This document shows, in pieces, positions 14,910 through 23,923 of a stretch of 64,000 bases of DNA (position 1 is its first letter; every line of letters begins with the position of its first letter). The notes under the pieces are model-generated. The model was given only the letters and a program-made list of their open reading frames with translations. It ran no database searches and was not told the origin of the DNA. The position numbers and the translations under genes were made by a program. The DNA comes from JANQNX01 sp040217095 (GTDB lineage: Bacteria > Pseudomonadota > Gammaproteobacteria > Eutrophobiales > Eutrophobiaceae): contig OZ245888.1 of assembly GCA_965229565.1 (NCBI GenBank), positions 2,542,001-2,606,000 on the forward strand, written 5' to 3'.

Positions 14910-15761
14910 TTATACTCCGGTAAATCGATTGTTCTCGTAGTCGCTGAACGCCTGCAGGATCTCCTGCTTTGTGTTCATGACAAAGGGACCGCCGCGCGCA
15001 ACAGGCTCGTTCAATGGCCGGGCAGAGACCAGCAGGAAACGTGTGCCGGTCTCCGCCTTTACCTTTACAGAGGTGCCATGGCGTAATATACCCAGTTGTC
15101 GTTCAGCAAGTGACCGCTCGCGATCACCAACAAGCAGTCCACCAGCGATGACAAATACAAACGTGTTGTCATCATTGCCGACGGCCTGCTCAAAGTCCTG
15201 GCCTTGCGGCAACGTCACATCCATGTAGGTCGGATAGACAAATTCATTGATGACTGGCCCGGTGGTGCCCTTGTTAGTAGTACCGGCAACCACGCGTACC
15301 TCGGTGCCGTTGTCATGTTGCTCCACGACAACCTTGTCGGCCGGAAATTCCTGGTAACCCGGTGCACGCATCTTGTCACTGGCTGGCAGGTTTACCCATA
15401 ACTGGAAACCTTGCAGTAACCCGTTCTCCTGTTCCGGCATCTCGGAGTGAATAATGCCGCGACCCGCGGTCATCCACTGTACGCCACCGGGCTCAATCAC
15501 ACCCTCGTTACCCGCACTGTCACGATGGCGCATGCGCCCGGCAAGCAGGTAGGTCACGGTTTCAAAACCGCGGTGCGGATGATCCGGGAAACCACCGATG
15601 TAGTCATCCGGCCGGTCGGATTCAAACGCATCCAGTAATAAGAAGGGATCCAGCATGTTCAGTTCCGGCGTACCGATGATGCGCGTCATGCGCACCCCGG
15701 CACCATCCATCGCGGGCATACCCCGCGTGACCGTCGTTAATTCCCTGACTTGTTCAGACAT
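14910..15761 (-). CDS. Pirin family bicupin protein (YhhW-like)
   Basis: The 283-residue bicupin has the metal site in the N-terminal cupin: HPHRGFETVTYLLAGRMRHRD and the IIHSEMPE segment, giving three His and one Glu. Some bacterial pirins act as quercetin 2,3-dioxygenases, and others bind regulatory partners. It is the first gene of the leftward set, divergent from a LysR regulator 109 bp away. In this arrangement the pirin/quinone-reductase genes are commonly controlled by the divergent LysR. Confidence 0.92.
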   Translation of the reverse strand: MSEQVRELTTVTRGMPAMDGAGVRMTRIIGTPELNMLDPFLLLDAFESDRPDDYIGGFPDHPHRGFETVTYLLAGRMRHRDSAGNEGVIEPGGVQWMTAGRGIIHSEMPEQENGLLQGFQLWVNLPASDKMRAPGYQEFPADKVVVEQHDNGTEVRVVAGTTNKGTTGPVINEFVYPTYMDVTLPQGQDFEQAVGNDDNTFVFVIAGGLLVGDRERSLAERQLGILRHGTSVKVKAETGTRFLLVSARPLNEPVARGGPFVMNTKQEILQAFSDYENNRFTGV

Positions 15762-15849
15762 AATGAATTCCTGGATAGCTAATTAGTTAAGATGCGGGCA
15801 TTCTAAGAGTTGACAAAATAAGAATAAACACCAGAATTATAAAAACATT

Positions 15850-15866
15850 GTTCTGTTTTGGAGAAC
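15850..15866. promoter_or_regulatory. Candidate LysR-type operator
   Basis: GTTCT-N7-AGAAC is a perfect dyad with the T-N11-A form of LysR sites. It ends 4 bp before the GTG of the LysR gene and lies in the pirin/LysR divergent region, so it could serve autorepression and pirin activation. Confidence 0.4.
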
Positions 15867-15870
15867 TATA

Positions 15871-16785
15871 GTGGGGCAGCTTGAAGACATGACCGTCTTT
15901 ATTCGCGTGGTCGAGGCAGGCGGTATCAGCAAGGCCGCGGAACAACTGGGTATGGCCAAATCGGCTGTGAGTCGCCGCCTGGTAGAGCTGGAAACACGGC
16001 TGGGGGTCAAGCTGCTGAACCGTACCACGCGCACTAGCAGCCTGACGGAGGCCGGTGAACAGTACTACGAGCGGTCAGTACGGATAGCCGATGACGTTTC
16101 GGAACTGAATGCGCTGACCATGGATGCCAATGTCGCCCTCGCCGGCAATATCAACCTGGCCGCCCCGCTCTCATTCGGGATCTCGCACCTGTCGTCAGCC
16201 ATTGACCAGTTTGTAACCGAACACCCCGGTATCCATATCAATATTGATTTTTCCGACCGCAAGGTTGACCTGGTAGAAGAAGGCCTGGACCTCGCCTTCC
16301 GTATCGCCAGGCTGGAAGATTCCAGCCTGGTGGCACGGCGCATTTGTCCGATCCGGGTCATGATTTGCGCCAGCCCGGCATACCTGGATAAACATGGTGA
16401 GCCAAAAACGCTGCAAGAACTACAGCAACACCAGCTGCTACATTACAACATGACCGGTTCTCGCCATTGGCTGCTCGTGGATAAAGAAGGTAAGCAGCAC
16501 AAGATCAAGGTCAACCACCGCATCGAGGCTAACAACGGCGAGTTTCTAAAACACATGGCCATTGCCGGGCACGGTATTGTGGCCACACCCACATTTATTA
16601 GCTGGCAAGCGCTTGAACAACGGCAACTGGTCCCGGTTATGAAGGATTATCAACCGCTGCCTGTTAATGCCTATGCGGTATATCCAGGGAACCGCTACCT
16701 GTCGCAGCGCCTACGCAAGTTTATCGACTTCCTGGCCGAACGATTCGGTGATAACCCGTACTGGGATAATCATGTCGGGTTATAG
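15871..16785 (+). CDS. LysR family transcriptional regulator
   Basis: The 304-residue protein has an N-terminal winged helix (MTVFIRVVEAGGISKAAEQLGMAKSAVSRRLVELETRLGVKLLNRTTR) and a type 2 periplasmic-binding-like effector domain. It starts with GTG. The pattern resembles the CrgA/AaeR-like subgroup that responds to aromatic or electrophilic compounds. Divergent placement suggests it controls the pirin-yqjG-b561 set. The effector is unknown. Confidence 0.93.
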   Translation: MGQLEDMTVFIRVVEAGGISKAAEQLGMAKSAVSRRLVELETRLGVKLLNRTTRTSSLTEAGEQYYERSVRIADDVSELNALTMDANVALAGNINLAAPLSFGISHLSSAIDQFVTEHPGIHINIDFSDRKVDLVEEGLDLAFRIARLEDSSLVARRICPIRVMICASPAYLDKHGEPKTLQELQQHQLLHYNMTGSRHWLLVDKEGKQHKIKVNHRIEANNGEFLKHMAIAGHGIVATPTFISWQALEQRQLVPVMKDYQPLPVNAYAVYPGNRYLSQRLRKFIDFLAERFGDNPYWDNHVGL

Positions 16786-16805
16786 CTATCAGGGAATAGC
16801 TGTTT
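16784..16805 (+). terminator. Weak terminator-like hairpin after the LysR gene
   Basis: AGCTAT / ATAGCT arms (6 bp, 6-base loop) are followed by GTTTT directly at the LysR stop codon. The stem is short and AT-rich. Confidence 0.35.
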
Positions 16806-16850
16806 TATAGTTAATGAACAACCAATAAAAATAAGCAGATTGGATGCTTT

Positions 16851-17729
16851 ATGAAGCAAACCTTTGCAGTGTGTCGTATCACGCTTGTTAGTCTGTTGTT
16901 ACTGCTGACCGTTGCATGTTCCAACGAAGATCAGGGTATGGCCCTGCCGGAAACGTTACGTATTGGGATACTGCCGGATGAATCAGAGAGTCAGCTCAGG
17001 ACCACATATTCACCCTTGTTCGATTACGTTGCTGGAAAAGTCGGTGTGGGCTACGAGTTCGTCATACCCGAGAGTTACGATGCACTCGTTATCGCGCTTG
17101 CAAATAAAGAAGTCGATCTTGCCTACTTTGGCGGCGTTACCTACCTGCTCGCAAAGGAAAGGCACGGAGCCATTCCGCTGGTAATGCGAGATAAGGATCT
17201 GCGCTTCACCAGCTATTTCCTGGTAAGGGCTGATGACCCGGGCAAGAAAATAAGTGACTTCAAGGACCGGGCATTGAGTTTTGGTTCAAAGCTTTCAACT
17301 TCGGGCCACCTGATGCCGCGTTATTTCCTTGGCAAGCTTGGAATTGATCCCGAGGGTTTCTTTAGCCGTATCGAGTATTCGGGCAAGCATGATGCAACCG
17401 CTTACATGGTACGCGATAGCAAGGTCGATATCGGGGCTGCTAATTCCTCCATTATTAGCAAGATGTATAACGATGGCCGGTTGGACCCGAAAGACGTACG
17501 GATCATATACGAGACCCCACCCTATGCCGACTACGTCTGGGCCATTCACCCTGGTTTCAGTAACAACGCACAGGAAAAAATCGTCAATGCCTTCCTGTCA
17601 TTAAGTCCCGTGAATGACACTCATGCAGCGATACTGAAAGCGGTTAATGCCGGTGGTTACCTGCCAGCTTCGGACAACGACTATAGTGAATTAACCGGAA
17701 TCTTCTACCAGCTTGGTTTTAACGAGTAA
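16851..17729 (+). CDS. PhnD-like phosphate/phosphonate-type binding lipoprotein
   Basis: The 292-residue type 2 periplasmic binding protein has a lipobox (LLLTVACSNED, Cys at about 24) and the PhnD-family pattern: LRIGILPDES, YEALVIALANKEVDLAYFGGVTYLLA, GSKLSTSGHLMPRYFL, AANSSIISKM. No transporter permease or ATPase follows. Instead its stop overlaps the start of a membrane GGDEF-EAL protein (TAATG), so it more likely senses a periplasmic ligand for that protein than feeds an ABC importer. The ligand is unknown. Confidence 0.85.
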   Translation: MKQTFAVCRITLVSLLLLLTVACSNEDQGMALPETLRIGILPDESESQLRTTYSPLFDYVAGKVGVGYEFVIPESYDALVIALANKEVDLAYFGGVTYLLAKERHGAIPLVMRDKDLRFTSYFLVRADDPGKKISDFKDRALSFGSKLSTSGHLMPRYFLGKLGIDPEGFFSRIEYSGKHDATAYMVRDSKVDIGAANSSIISKMYNDGRLDPKDVRIIYETPPYADYVWAIHPGFSNNAQEKIVNAFLSLSPVNDTHAAILKAVNAGGYLPASDNDYSELTGIFYQLGFNE

Positions 17730-20038
17730 TGCATAACCACGTACTTGCCTATGTTCGTCTACTTATAGTTACGCTGTTGCTTATCGGCACCGTGTTGCTC
17801 ATCGTGGCAGTCGCGCAGAAATATCGCGTCACTCAAAATACAAGTCTGAGTATCGATTATCACTTTGCCGCGATCCAGGACCTGGATGTGTTGGAAAAAG
17901 AAGTCAGACTCGTACACGGCATACAGGTAGAAGAACTACTGCCAAAGATCAATGCCAGGGAAACATTGATTAATGAGGCTAAATACCTGGTCCGCGAACA
18001 CCTGGACGGCTTAATCAGTCTACAGGAGAAGTACGGTACCGAGCCTTTTTCCTCAATGGTTGAGAAACTCAATAATGATATTCTTCTTTACACTGAACTC
18101 AGCCTGTTTGATGCCAACACTACCTATGACAAGCCCGCTGCAGATACCAGGCTTTCCAGCCTGCTATTACAGATACAACAGTTAAAAAAGCTGCACCAGA
18201 TAGAAAACACAAAATTAATACAACAACGCCAGCATAACGCCGACACCGATCTGCAGATACTGGTGCTTTTGATTTTGCTGGCCGTTTTCCTGGGCGGTTT
18301 TTTTATCTGGAAAATTGTTGCCGTCATCAAGCAGATTCTCAGACAGCAGCAAATTACCAGTGAAGAGCTGTTTCATGAAAAGGAACGCAGCCTGACCACG
18401 CTCACGTCCATTGGTGATGCCGTCATAACCACTAACACGCAAGGCTCAATAGATTTCATGAACCCGGTTGCAGAATCCCTGACCGGCTGGTCATTCAATG
18501 AGGCAAGCGGTAAATCCCTGACAGAAGTGTTGAGAGTAGTCAATGAAGAGACAGGGCAACCTGCAACTGATTTAGTTAAACGCGTGCTGCACGACGGGGT
18601 CACAGTTGGTCTTGCCAACCACACCGTGCTCATAGATCGCAACGGAAATAAACGTCCGATTGAAGACTCGGCCGCGCCAATACTAAATCGTGAGGGTGAT
18701 ATTAATGGCATTGTCATCGTTTTCCATGATGTTACTCAAGCCAGGAAGATGGCACAGGCAATGACCTGGCAGGCAACCCATGATGCTTTGACCGGACTGA
18801 CTAATCGACACAAGTTCGAGGATCATTTGCAAGAGCTCATTGATTCACATGCGAGTGATGGCCATCAACATGCTTTCCTGTATCTTGACCTTGACCAGTT
18901 CAAGATAGTGAATGACACCTCGGGTCATATCGCCGGAGATGAATTGCTAAAGCAAATCTCGGAAGTGCTGAAGGGACAGGTGCGTGATATAGACACGGTT
19001 GCCCGACTGGGTGGCGACGAGTTTGGCATCCTGCTAGCCTCCTGTCCGTTGGAACAGGCCAAAAGAATTGCTGACCAGGTACGCCAGTCGGTGCAGGAAT
19101 TTCATTTCGTCTGGGACAACAAGTCATTCGTTATCGGTTGCAGTATCGGACTGGTACCGATTACGCACAAGATGAACAAGATGGGTGAAATCATGCGTGC
19201 GGCCGACGTTGCCTGCTATGCGGCCAAGGATGTGGGCAGAAACCGGGTACATGTCTATGAACCCGAAGATGCAAATTTAAAACAGCGCGAGGGAGAGATG
19301 CATCTTGCCACGCAGATAAACGAGGCGTTGAATGATAACCGGCTGGTTCTTTACTACCAGACTATTGAACCGTTGTTTAACACCGGTGAGCAGGGAGAAC
19401 ATTTTGAAATCCTGGTGCGTATGCTGGATAAGAATGGCAGTGAGTTGCTTCCCATGTCTTTCATACCCGCTGCTGAACGTTATAACCTGATGCCGCAGGT
19501 CGATCGCTGGGTTATCAGCCAGGCCCTGCAAACACTGTCCAGCTGGAAGAACAGAAACGTCGATTTCTTTTCCATTAATATCTCCGGGCAGAGCCTGGGT
19601 GACGAAACATTTCTTGATTTTGTAACAGAGCTGCTGGAGAAACACCCGTTTAAACCCAGGACGATTTGTTTTGAAATAACCGAAACAGCCGCAATAACCA
19701 ACTTCCCTCAGGCCCTGGCGTTTTTTAATTCACTGAAAGAAAAAGGCTGCCTGTTCGCACTGGATGATTTTGGCAGTGGGCTTTCTTCGTTTGGATATTT
19801 AAAGAACATGCCAGTTGATTTTCTCAAGATCGATGGCAGCTTTGTCAGGGATATGCTGTTAGATCCTATCGATCATGCCATGGTTGAGTCCATCAACAGT
19901 ATTGGCCATACCATGCATATTCGTACTATCGCCGAATTTGTTGAGAGCCATGAAATTGCCGATGAATTGCGCAAGTTGGGCGTGGACTATGGCCAGGGCT
20001 ATGGACTGTCCCGGCCACAACCGCTGATAACCAGCTAG
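17729..20038 (+). CDS. Membrane PAS-GGDEF-EAL protein (c-di-GMP synthase/phosphodiesterase)
   Basis: The 769-residue protein has a first membrane helix (about 8-30), a periplasmic helical sensor domain (about 31-172), a second helix (about 175-197), a PAS domain (about 215-335), a GGDEF domain with an intact GGDEF at 428-432, and an EAL domain with EIL at 560-562 in place of EAL and DDFGSG present. The GGDEF half looks active. The EAL half keeps the metal-binding residues I can see. One base of overlap with the PhnD-like gene couples the two. The binding protein probably docks on the periplasmic domain to control c-di-GMP turnover. Confidence 0.92.
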   Translation: MHNHVLAYVRLLIVTLLLIGTVLLIVAVAQKYRVTQNTSLSIDYHFAAIQDLDVLEKEVRLVHGIQVEELLPKINARETLINEAKYLVREHLDGLISLQEKYGTEPFSSMVEKLNNDILLYTELSLFDANTTYDKPAADTRLSSLLLQIQQLKKLHQIENTKLIQQRQHNADTDLQILVLLILLAVFLGGFFIWKIVAVIKQILRQQQITSEELFHEKERSLTTLTSIGDAVITTNTQGSIDFMNPVAESLTGWSFNEASGKSLTEVLRVVNEETGQPATDLVKRVLHDGVTVGLANHTVLIDRNGNKRPIEDSAAPILNREGDINGIVIVFHDVTQARKMAQAMTWQATHDALTGLTNRHKFEDHLQELIDSHASDGHQHAFLYLDLDQFKIVNDTSGHIAGDELLKQISEVLKGQVRDIDTVARLGGDEFGILLASCPLEQAKRIADQVRQSVQEFHFVWDNKSFVIGCSIGLVPITHKMNKMGEIMRAADVACYAAKDVGRNRVHVYEPEDANLKQREGEMHLATQINEALNDNRLVLYYQTIEPLFNTGEQGEHFEILVRMLDKNGSELLPMSFIPAAERYNLMPQVDRWVISQALQTLSSWKNRNVDFFSINISGQSLGDETFLDFVTELLEKHPFKPRTICFEITETAAITNFPQALAFFNSLKEKGCLFALDDFGSGLSSFGYLKNMPVDFLKIDGSFVRDMLLDPIDHAMVESINSIGHTMHIRTIAEFVESHEIADELRKLGVDYGQGYGLSRPQPLITS

Positions 20039-20377
20039 GTTTTTCTCGGAAAGCCCGCGTACAGGCGTAATGCCCCGGCACCCTCGAGTCAGCAGGCCTG
20101 CGACTCCCGGAATACATTGACGACAGCACCACAAAGACAGCTTCTGCTGACCCGCTTCTCACTCATTGATTACCTCGGCTGAATAACGAATGAGATGCGC
20201 ATACAGTATTCGAAAGACAAGCCACGTTCAGCCAGCGAAATAGTCCTTTTGGTCTATTGCCAAACCGGAATTCCAGGCCAGTGTTAGTACATCAAGTCAT
20301 TGATATTGTTGCAGAGTTATGATTTCCTGTATTTTCAGATCGACGACGTCTTTCGCGTGAAACAAGAGGGTATACAG
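20039..20377 (+). other. Intergenic region between two GGDEF genes
   Basis: I see no convincing gene or terminator. The segment is GC-balanced without long dyads. An in-frame upstream ATG at 20300 would extend the next gene by 26 residues, but the RBS evidence favours the downstream start. Confidence 0.5.
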
Positions 20378-21574
20378 ATGATAAAGAATTTGTGGCTGTT
20401 ACCACTACTCGTTATCATTTTGCTCCTGATCATCGTCGGCCACAGCTATGTCGGCCTCGACAACCTGCAGCAATCGCTCGATAAACAACAGGAACGTCTC
20501 AACCTCATTAATTCCGCGGCCGAGATCGGCAATTCGGTAAAACAGGCCGAGGGTGATCTTTTGATGTACCTGATTACCGGTAATGCAGATTATCGTAGCC
20601 TGTTCTTCGAGCGCCTTGGCAACCTGGAAAAGAACCTGTGGAAAATGGCGCCGATTGACAACAGGTTTCATCCAACACTCAACCATTTTAATGAGCTGCA
20701 GGCTCTGGGTTCCAGGCTGGCCAACATGAAGCGACAGGGCACATTGGACTCTATGGTTGCATCTGAATCCTACCAGGCAGACATTAGCCACTTCCATGAC
20801 CTTACTGACCAGGTTTGGAAAACCGGTATTGGATACGTACATCAACAAACCTTTCTGCCCCAGCAAAAACTGCAGGAAACATTCTGGGAGATGACCCGGG
20901 CCTATCTTGTCCTCGGCCTGCTTGGCATCGTCTGTATAGTGGCGATAATACTTTTGATGAAACGTAGCGAGAAAGAATTAAAACTGACACAGGATATTAG
21001 CGACAAGCTTAGCAGGCTATCCAATACGGATGGCCTGACCGGTGTTAGCAACCGCCTTGCCTTTGATCAAGCGCTTGAGATTGAATTCAGTCGTGCCAAA
21101 CGCGATAAAACATCTTTCGCCCTTTTGTTTATCGATATTGATGCGTTCAGTATTTATAACAATCAGTATGGTCACATAAAAGCTGATGAAGCCCTGCACA
21201 AGATCGCGGAAGAACTCAGCAACCAGCTAAGACGACCATCTGATCGCATATTCCGCTATACCGGTAATGTCTTTGCGATGATACTGCCCGGTACCACCGA
21301 CGTGCTGGCCTTTGCCGAGCATTGCCGTAAGGCGGTGCAAGAATTGGGCATAAAACATATAAGTTCGCCGGCCAATCACACTCTGACCGTTAGTATCGGC
21401 TTTGGTACATATAATCCCGATCTCGACAGGATCCTGGAGAACATTATTCAACGGGTTGATGCGGCACTGATGCGGGCCAAGAAACTGGGTAGAAACCGGG
21501 TCTGTTCTGCCAACCTTAACGATGACAACGAGAACAAGCTGACTCTTGTAAAAGACGATAACAAGACCAGCTGA
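20378..21574 (+). CDS. Membrane protein with degenerate GGDEF domain
   Basis: The 398-residue protein has helices at about 3-20 and 175-195 bracketing a four-helix-type periplasmic domain. A C-terminal GGDEF-fold domain follows. The signature loop reads TGNVF (residues 295-299) instead of GG[DE]EF, so the catalytic acidic residues are lost. The FKxxND motif is also altered (FSIYNN). It cannot be expected to make c-di-GMP and may instead bind GTP or a partner. I chose the ATG at 20378 because AAGAGGG lies about 9 bases upstream. It probably works with the preceding GGDEF-EAL protein. Confidence 0.88.
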   Translation: MIKNLWLLPLLVIILLLIIVGHSYVGLDNLQQSLDKQQERLNLINSAAEIGNSVKQAEGDLLMYLITGNADYRSLFFERLGNLEKNLWKMAPIDNRFHPTLNHFNELQALGSRLANMKRQGTLDSMVASESYQADISHFHDLTDQVWKTGIGYVHQQTFLPQQKLQETFWEMTRAYLVLGLLGIVCIVAIILLMKRSEKELKLTQDISDKLSRLSNTDGLTGVSNRLAFDQALEIEFSRAKRDKTSFALLFIDIDAFSIYNNQYGHIKADEALHKIAEELSNQLRRPSDRIFRYTGNVFAMILPGTTDVLAFAEHCRKAVQELGIKHISSPANHTLTVSIGFGTYNPDLDRILENIIQRVDAALMRAKKLGRNRVCSANLNDDNENKLTLVKDDNKTS

Positions 21575-21606
21575 TACGAATGCTCACCACGTGAAAGAAT
21601 GTGTTG

Positions 21607-22344
21607 TTAGCTATCGGTCAAGGTCAGCAGAATATCAGCGTACCATGAACAATTAAGCCCCAGGGCCTCGTCAAGATCGACGTCACGAGTTCCAAGATCA
21701 AGCCGGGCCGAATGTATACCGAGTAAATAGCATTGCAAATCACCCAACTCTTCCTGCTGTTTGTCAGCGCGCATGATTACCGGCGCACCACTAATCCCCC
21801 GATGTGTACGAGCATCAGTTAGAAAGAAACCACTACCCTGGAAACGCAGGCCGTAAGAAGAAGACAGGCAACCACCCCGTACTACAGGGATATGATGCAG
21901 AGTATCGTGGAATCCCAGGGGATAGCCCACGACCAGTAAGCGTATTCCAATATCTACCGTTGCATCAGGTGGTAATAAGTGTGCTGGCGTAAACGCACTG
22001 TAAACCATCGACTGGGGCAAGACAGACTGATCCAGTTCAATCACCGCCACGTCAATCTCTCCCGCCGCATCAACCGCGTTGCGCCAGTTACTACTGCCGT
22101 TGTTATAAAGAAGAATAGAAAAAGAGATCGACTCGGCCATATTTTCCGGATTGGTATGCAACTCAATTTCAATACGATCCGGATGATGTTCGCTGGGCTC
22201 ATCAAACATGACGTGCCGGCTGCTAACCAGGTACAAACGTTCATCACGGCGGAAGAAAAAACCGCTGGCGTTGGTCAGGTGCTGCGCACCATCATAAGTC
22301 TGGATTTTTACTGCTGTTAACAGCAGGGGTTCAACTATGGACAT
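21607..22344 (-). CDS. Trypsin-like serine peptidase, probably cytoplasmic
   Basis: The 245-residue trypsin-fold protein has all three catalytic positions: His in LVSSRHVMF, Asp in GEIDVAVIEL and Ser in RGISGAPVIM. No signal peptide, membrane helix or PDZ domain is present, unlike DegP/DegS. It is closest to the stand-alone trypsin-like peptidase group of unknown substrate. Its ATG lies beside a repeat shared with the nei promoter region. Confidence 0.8.
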   Translation of the reverse strand: MSIVEPLLLTAVKIQTYDGAQHLTNASGFFFRRDERLYLVSSRHVMFDEPSEHHPDRIEIELHTNPENMAESISFSILLYNNGSSNWRNAVDAAGEIDVAVIELDQSVLPQSMVYSAFTPAHLLPPDATVDIGIRLLVVGYPLGFHDTLHHIPVVRGGCLSSSYGLRFQGSGFFLTDARTHRGISGAPVIMRADKQQEELGDLQCYLLGIHSARLDLGTRDVDLDEALGLNCSWYADILLTLTDS

Positions 22345-22349
22345 ATGTG

Positions 22350-22430
22350 CCTAATCTCCGGAACAAATAGCAATGCCAGCCGATCGTATTCAAACTGTGG
22401 CAGGCTACATGCTATCATTTTTACAGTTCA
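22350..22430. repeat. Copy A of an imperfect ~80-bp direct repeat
   Basis: This segment shares TAATCTCC-G-ACAA, ATGCCA-CC and a perfect ATGCTATCATTTTT block, in the same order and spacing, with 23827-23906. Copy B lies directly before nei. Copy A lies upstream of no intact rightward gene, so it may mark a lost duplicate or a shared promoter module. Confidence 0.55.
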
Positions 22431-22618
22431 TTTATTGACTCAAATGGTAGCTGGAGGCCGGAAACAGGCACAACCGTTGCTAATCATCCCGGTCGAATTT
22501 GTGACGCCTTATCTCCCAAACATACAAGAGTCCATATGTCTGGCACGGCCGAATCCGTTTGCTTGTAGTGAAGAGCAGATATCGCAACTGCCGTAACAGC
22601 TGTAGGCAAATGGCTGAA

Positions 22619-23725
22619 CTAGCTGTCCTTCAGCGTCGGATAATCAATATAGCCTTTTTCATCGCCCCCATAAAAACTCTCCGGGTCTGGCTCATTCAGT
22701 GGAGCATCGCGGTAAAAACGCTCTGGCAAATCGGGATTGGCAATAAAAGGCTTTCCGTAACATACCATGTCAGCAAGATGCTGCCTGATAGCTGCCTGAC
22801 CCTTTTCCAGATCAAAGCCACCATTCACCATGATGCGCCCCTTATATCTTTCCCTGAAAATCCTGGTAGGAATAGGCGTGGCACCATGACACATATCCTT
22901 GGCTCCTGCCTCGATAATATGTAGATACGCGAGATCGTAATCGTTTAGCTGTTCAACAAAATAGCCAAACATCGCTTCCGGATCAGAGTCGGACATGTCA
23001 TTAAAAGTACCGCAGGGAGAAATACGCACACCAACAGCATCACTTGGCCAGACTTCCTGTACGGCAGTGATGACCTCAAGCGGCAATCGTGCCCGGTTTT
23101 CCATTGAGCCACCGTATGCGTCGCTACGTTTGTTGGTGCTGTCACGTAGAAACTGGTCAAGCAGGTAACCATTCGCACAGTGTATCTCGACACCATCGAA
23201 ACCTGCCTGCATTGCCTTCCTGGCGGCTTCACGGTAGTCGTTAACAATGCCGGGTAATTCTTCAATCTCCAGCGCCCGTGGCGTGACATAATCCCGCATA
23301 CCCTCATAGGTCATGACCTGCCCCTGTTCCGGAATAACCGCACTCGGTGCCACCGGAAGTTCGCCGTTTGGCTGAAACGAGGGATGAGATATGCGTCCCA
23401 CGTGCCAGAGCTGGAGATATATTCGCCCCCCGGCATCATGCACGGCATTCGTCACTTTTTTCCAGCCATTCACCTGTTCGCTGCTATGTATACCAGGCGT
23501 GTGCGGATAACCCACGCCTTGTGGGCTAATCTGGGTTGCCTCGCTGATAATCAGACCAGCGCTGGCACGCTGCTGATAGTACAAGGCATTCATATCGGTC
23601 GGGACATTCCCCTCGCCGGCACGATTACGCGTTAATGGCGCCATGATGATCCGGTTTGGCAACTGCAATTTGCCTATTTTAATCGGACTGAATAATTCAT
23701 TGTTGGTTATTATTTCCTGTTGCAT
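22619..23725 (-). CDS. Old yellow enzyme family NADH:flavin oxidoreductase (NemA-like)
   Basis: The 368-residue TIM-barrel flavoprotein has the OYE features PNRIIMAPLTRNRA, the FMN-site QLWHVGRISHPSFQPNG, the catalytic pair in EIHCANGYLLDQFLRD, RLPLEVITAV and a C-terminal VNGGFDLEKGQAAI. It reduces activated alkenes and nitro-compounds with NAD(P)H. It is monocistronic. E. coli NemA is repressed by NemR, and no such regulator is adjacent here. Confidence 0.94.
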   Translation of the reverse strand: MQQEIITNNELFSPIKIGKLQLPNRIIMAPLTRNRAGEGNVPTDMNALYYQQRASAGLIISEATQISPQGVGYPHTPGIHSSEQVNGWKKVTNAVHDAGGRIYLQLWHVGRISHPSFQPNGELPVAPSAVIPEQGQVMTYEGMRDYVTPRALEIEELPGIVNDYREAARKAMQAGFDGVEIHCANGYLLDQFLRDSTNKRSDAYGGSMENRARLPLEVITAVQEVWPSDAVGVRISPCGTFNDMSDSDPEAMFGYFVEQLNDYDLAYLHIIEAGAKDMCHGATPIPTRIFRERYKGRIMVNGGFDLEKGQAAIRQHLADMVCYGKPFIANPDLPERFYRDAPLNEPDPESFYGGDEKGYIDYPTLKDS

Positions 23726-23826
23726 GCTCCAATTTCCATGTTGATGAAATCTTTTTTAAATTACGTTCGACCAGGTCATAAGGCTGAATGCGGTTAATAA
23801 CGGCGATTCAAGAATCTGGATATTTT

Positions 23827-23906
23827 CTTAATCTCCAGGACAAGCTGCCATGCCATCCAGCCATGTTCGGTCTTTGTTATCCTGCATGCTATCATTTTTG
23901 ATGTTT
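23827..23906. repeat. Copy B of the ~80-bp repeat, in front of nei
   Basis: It is homologous to 22350-22430 (see that entry). It ends about 17 bp before the nei start codon and so includes the nei promoter region. Confidence 0.55.
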
Positions 23907-23923
23907 TTTTATGGTCAGTATTG

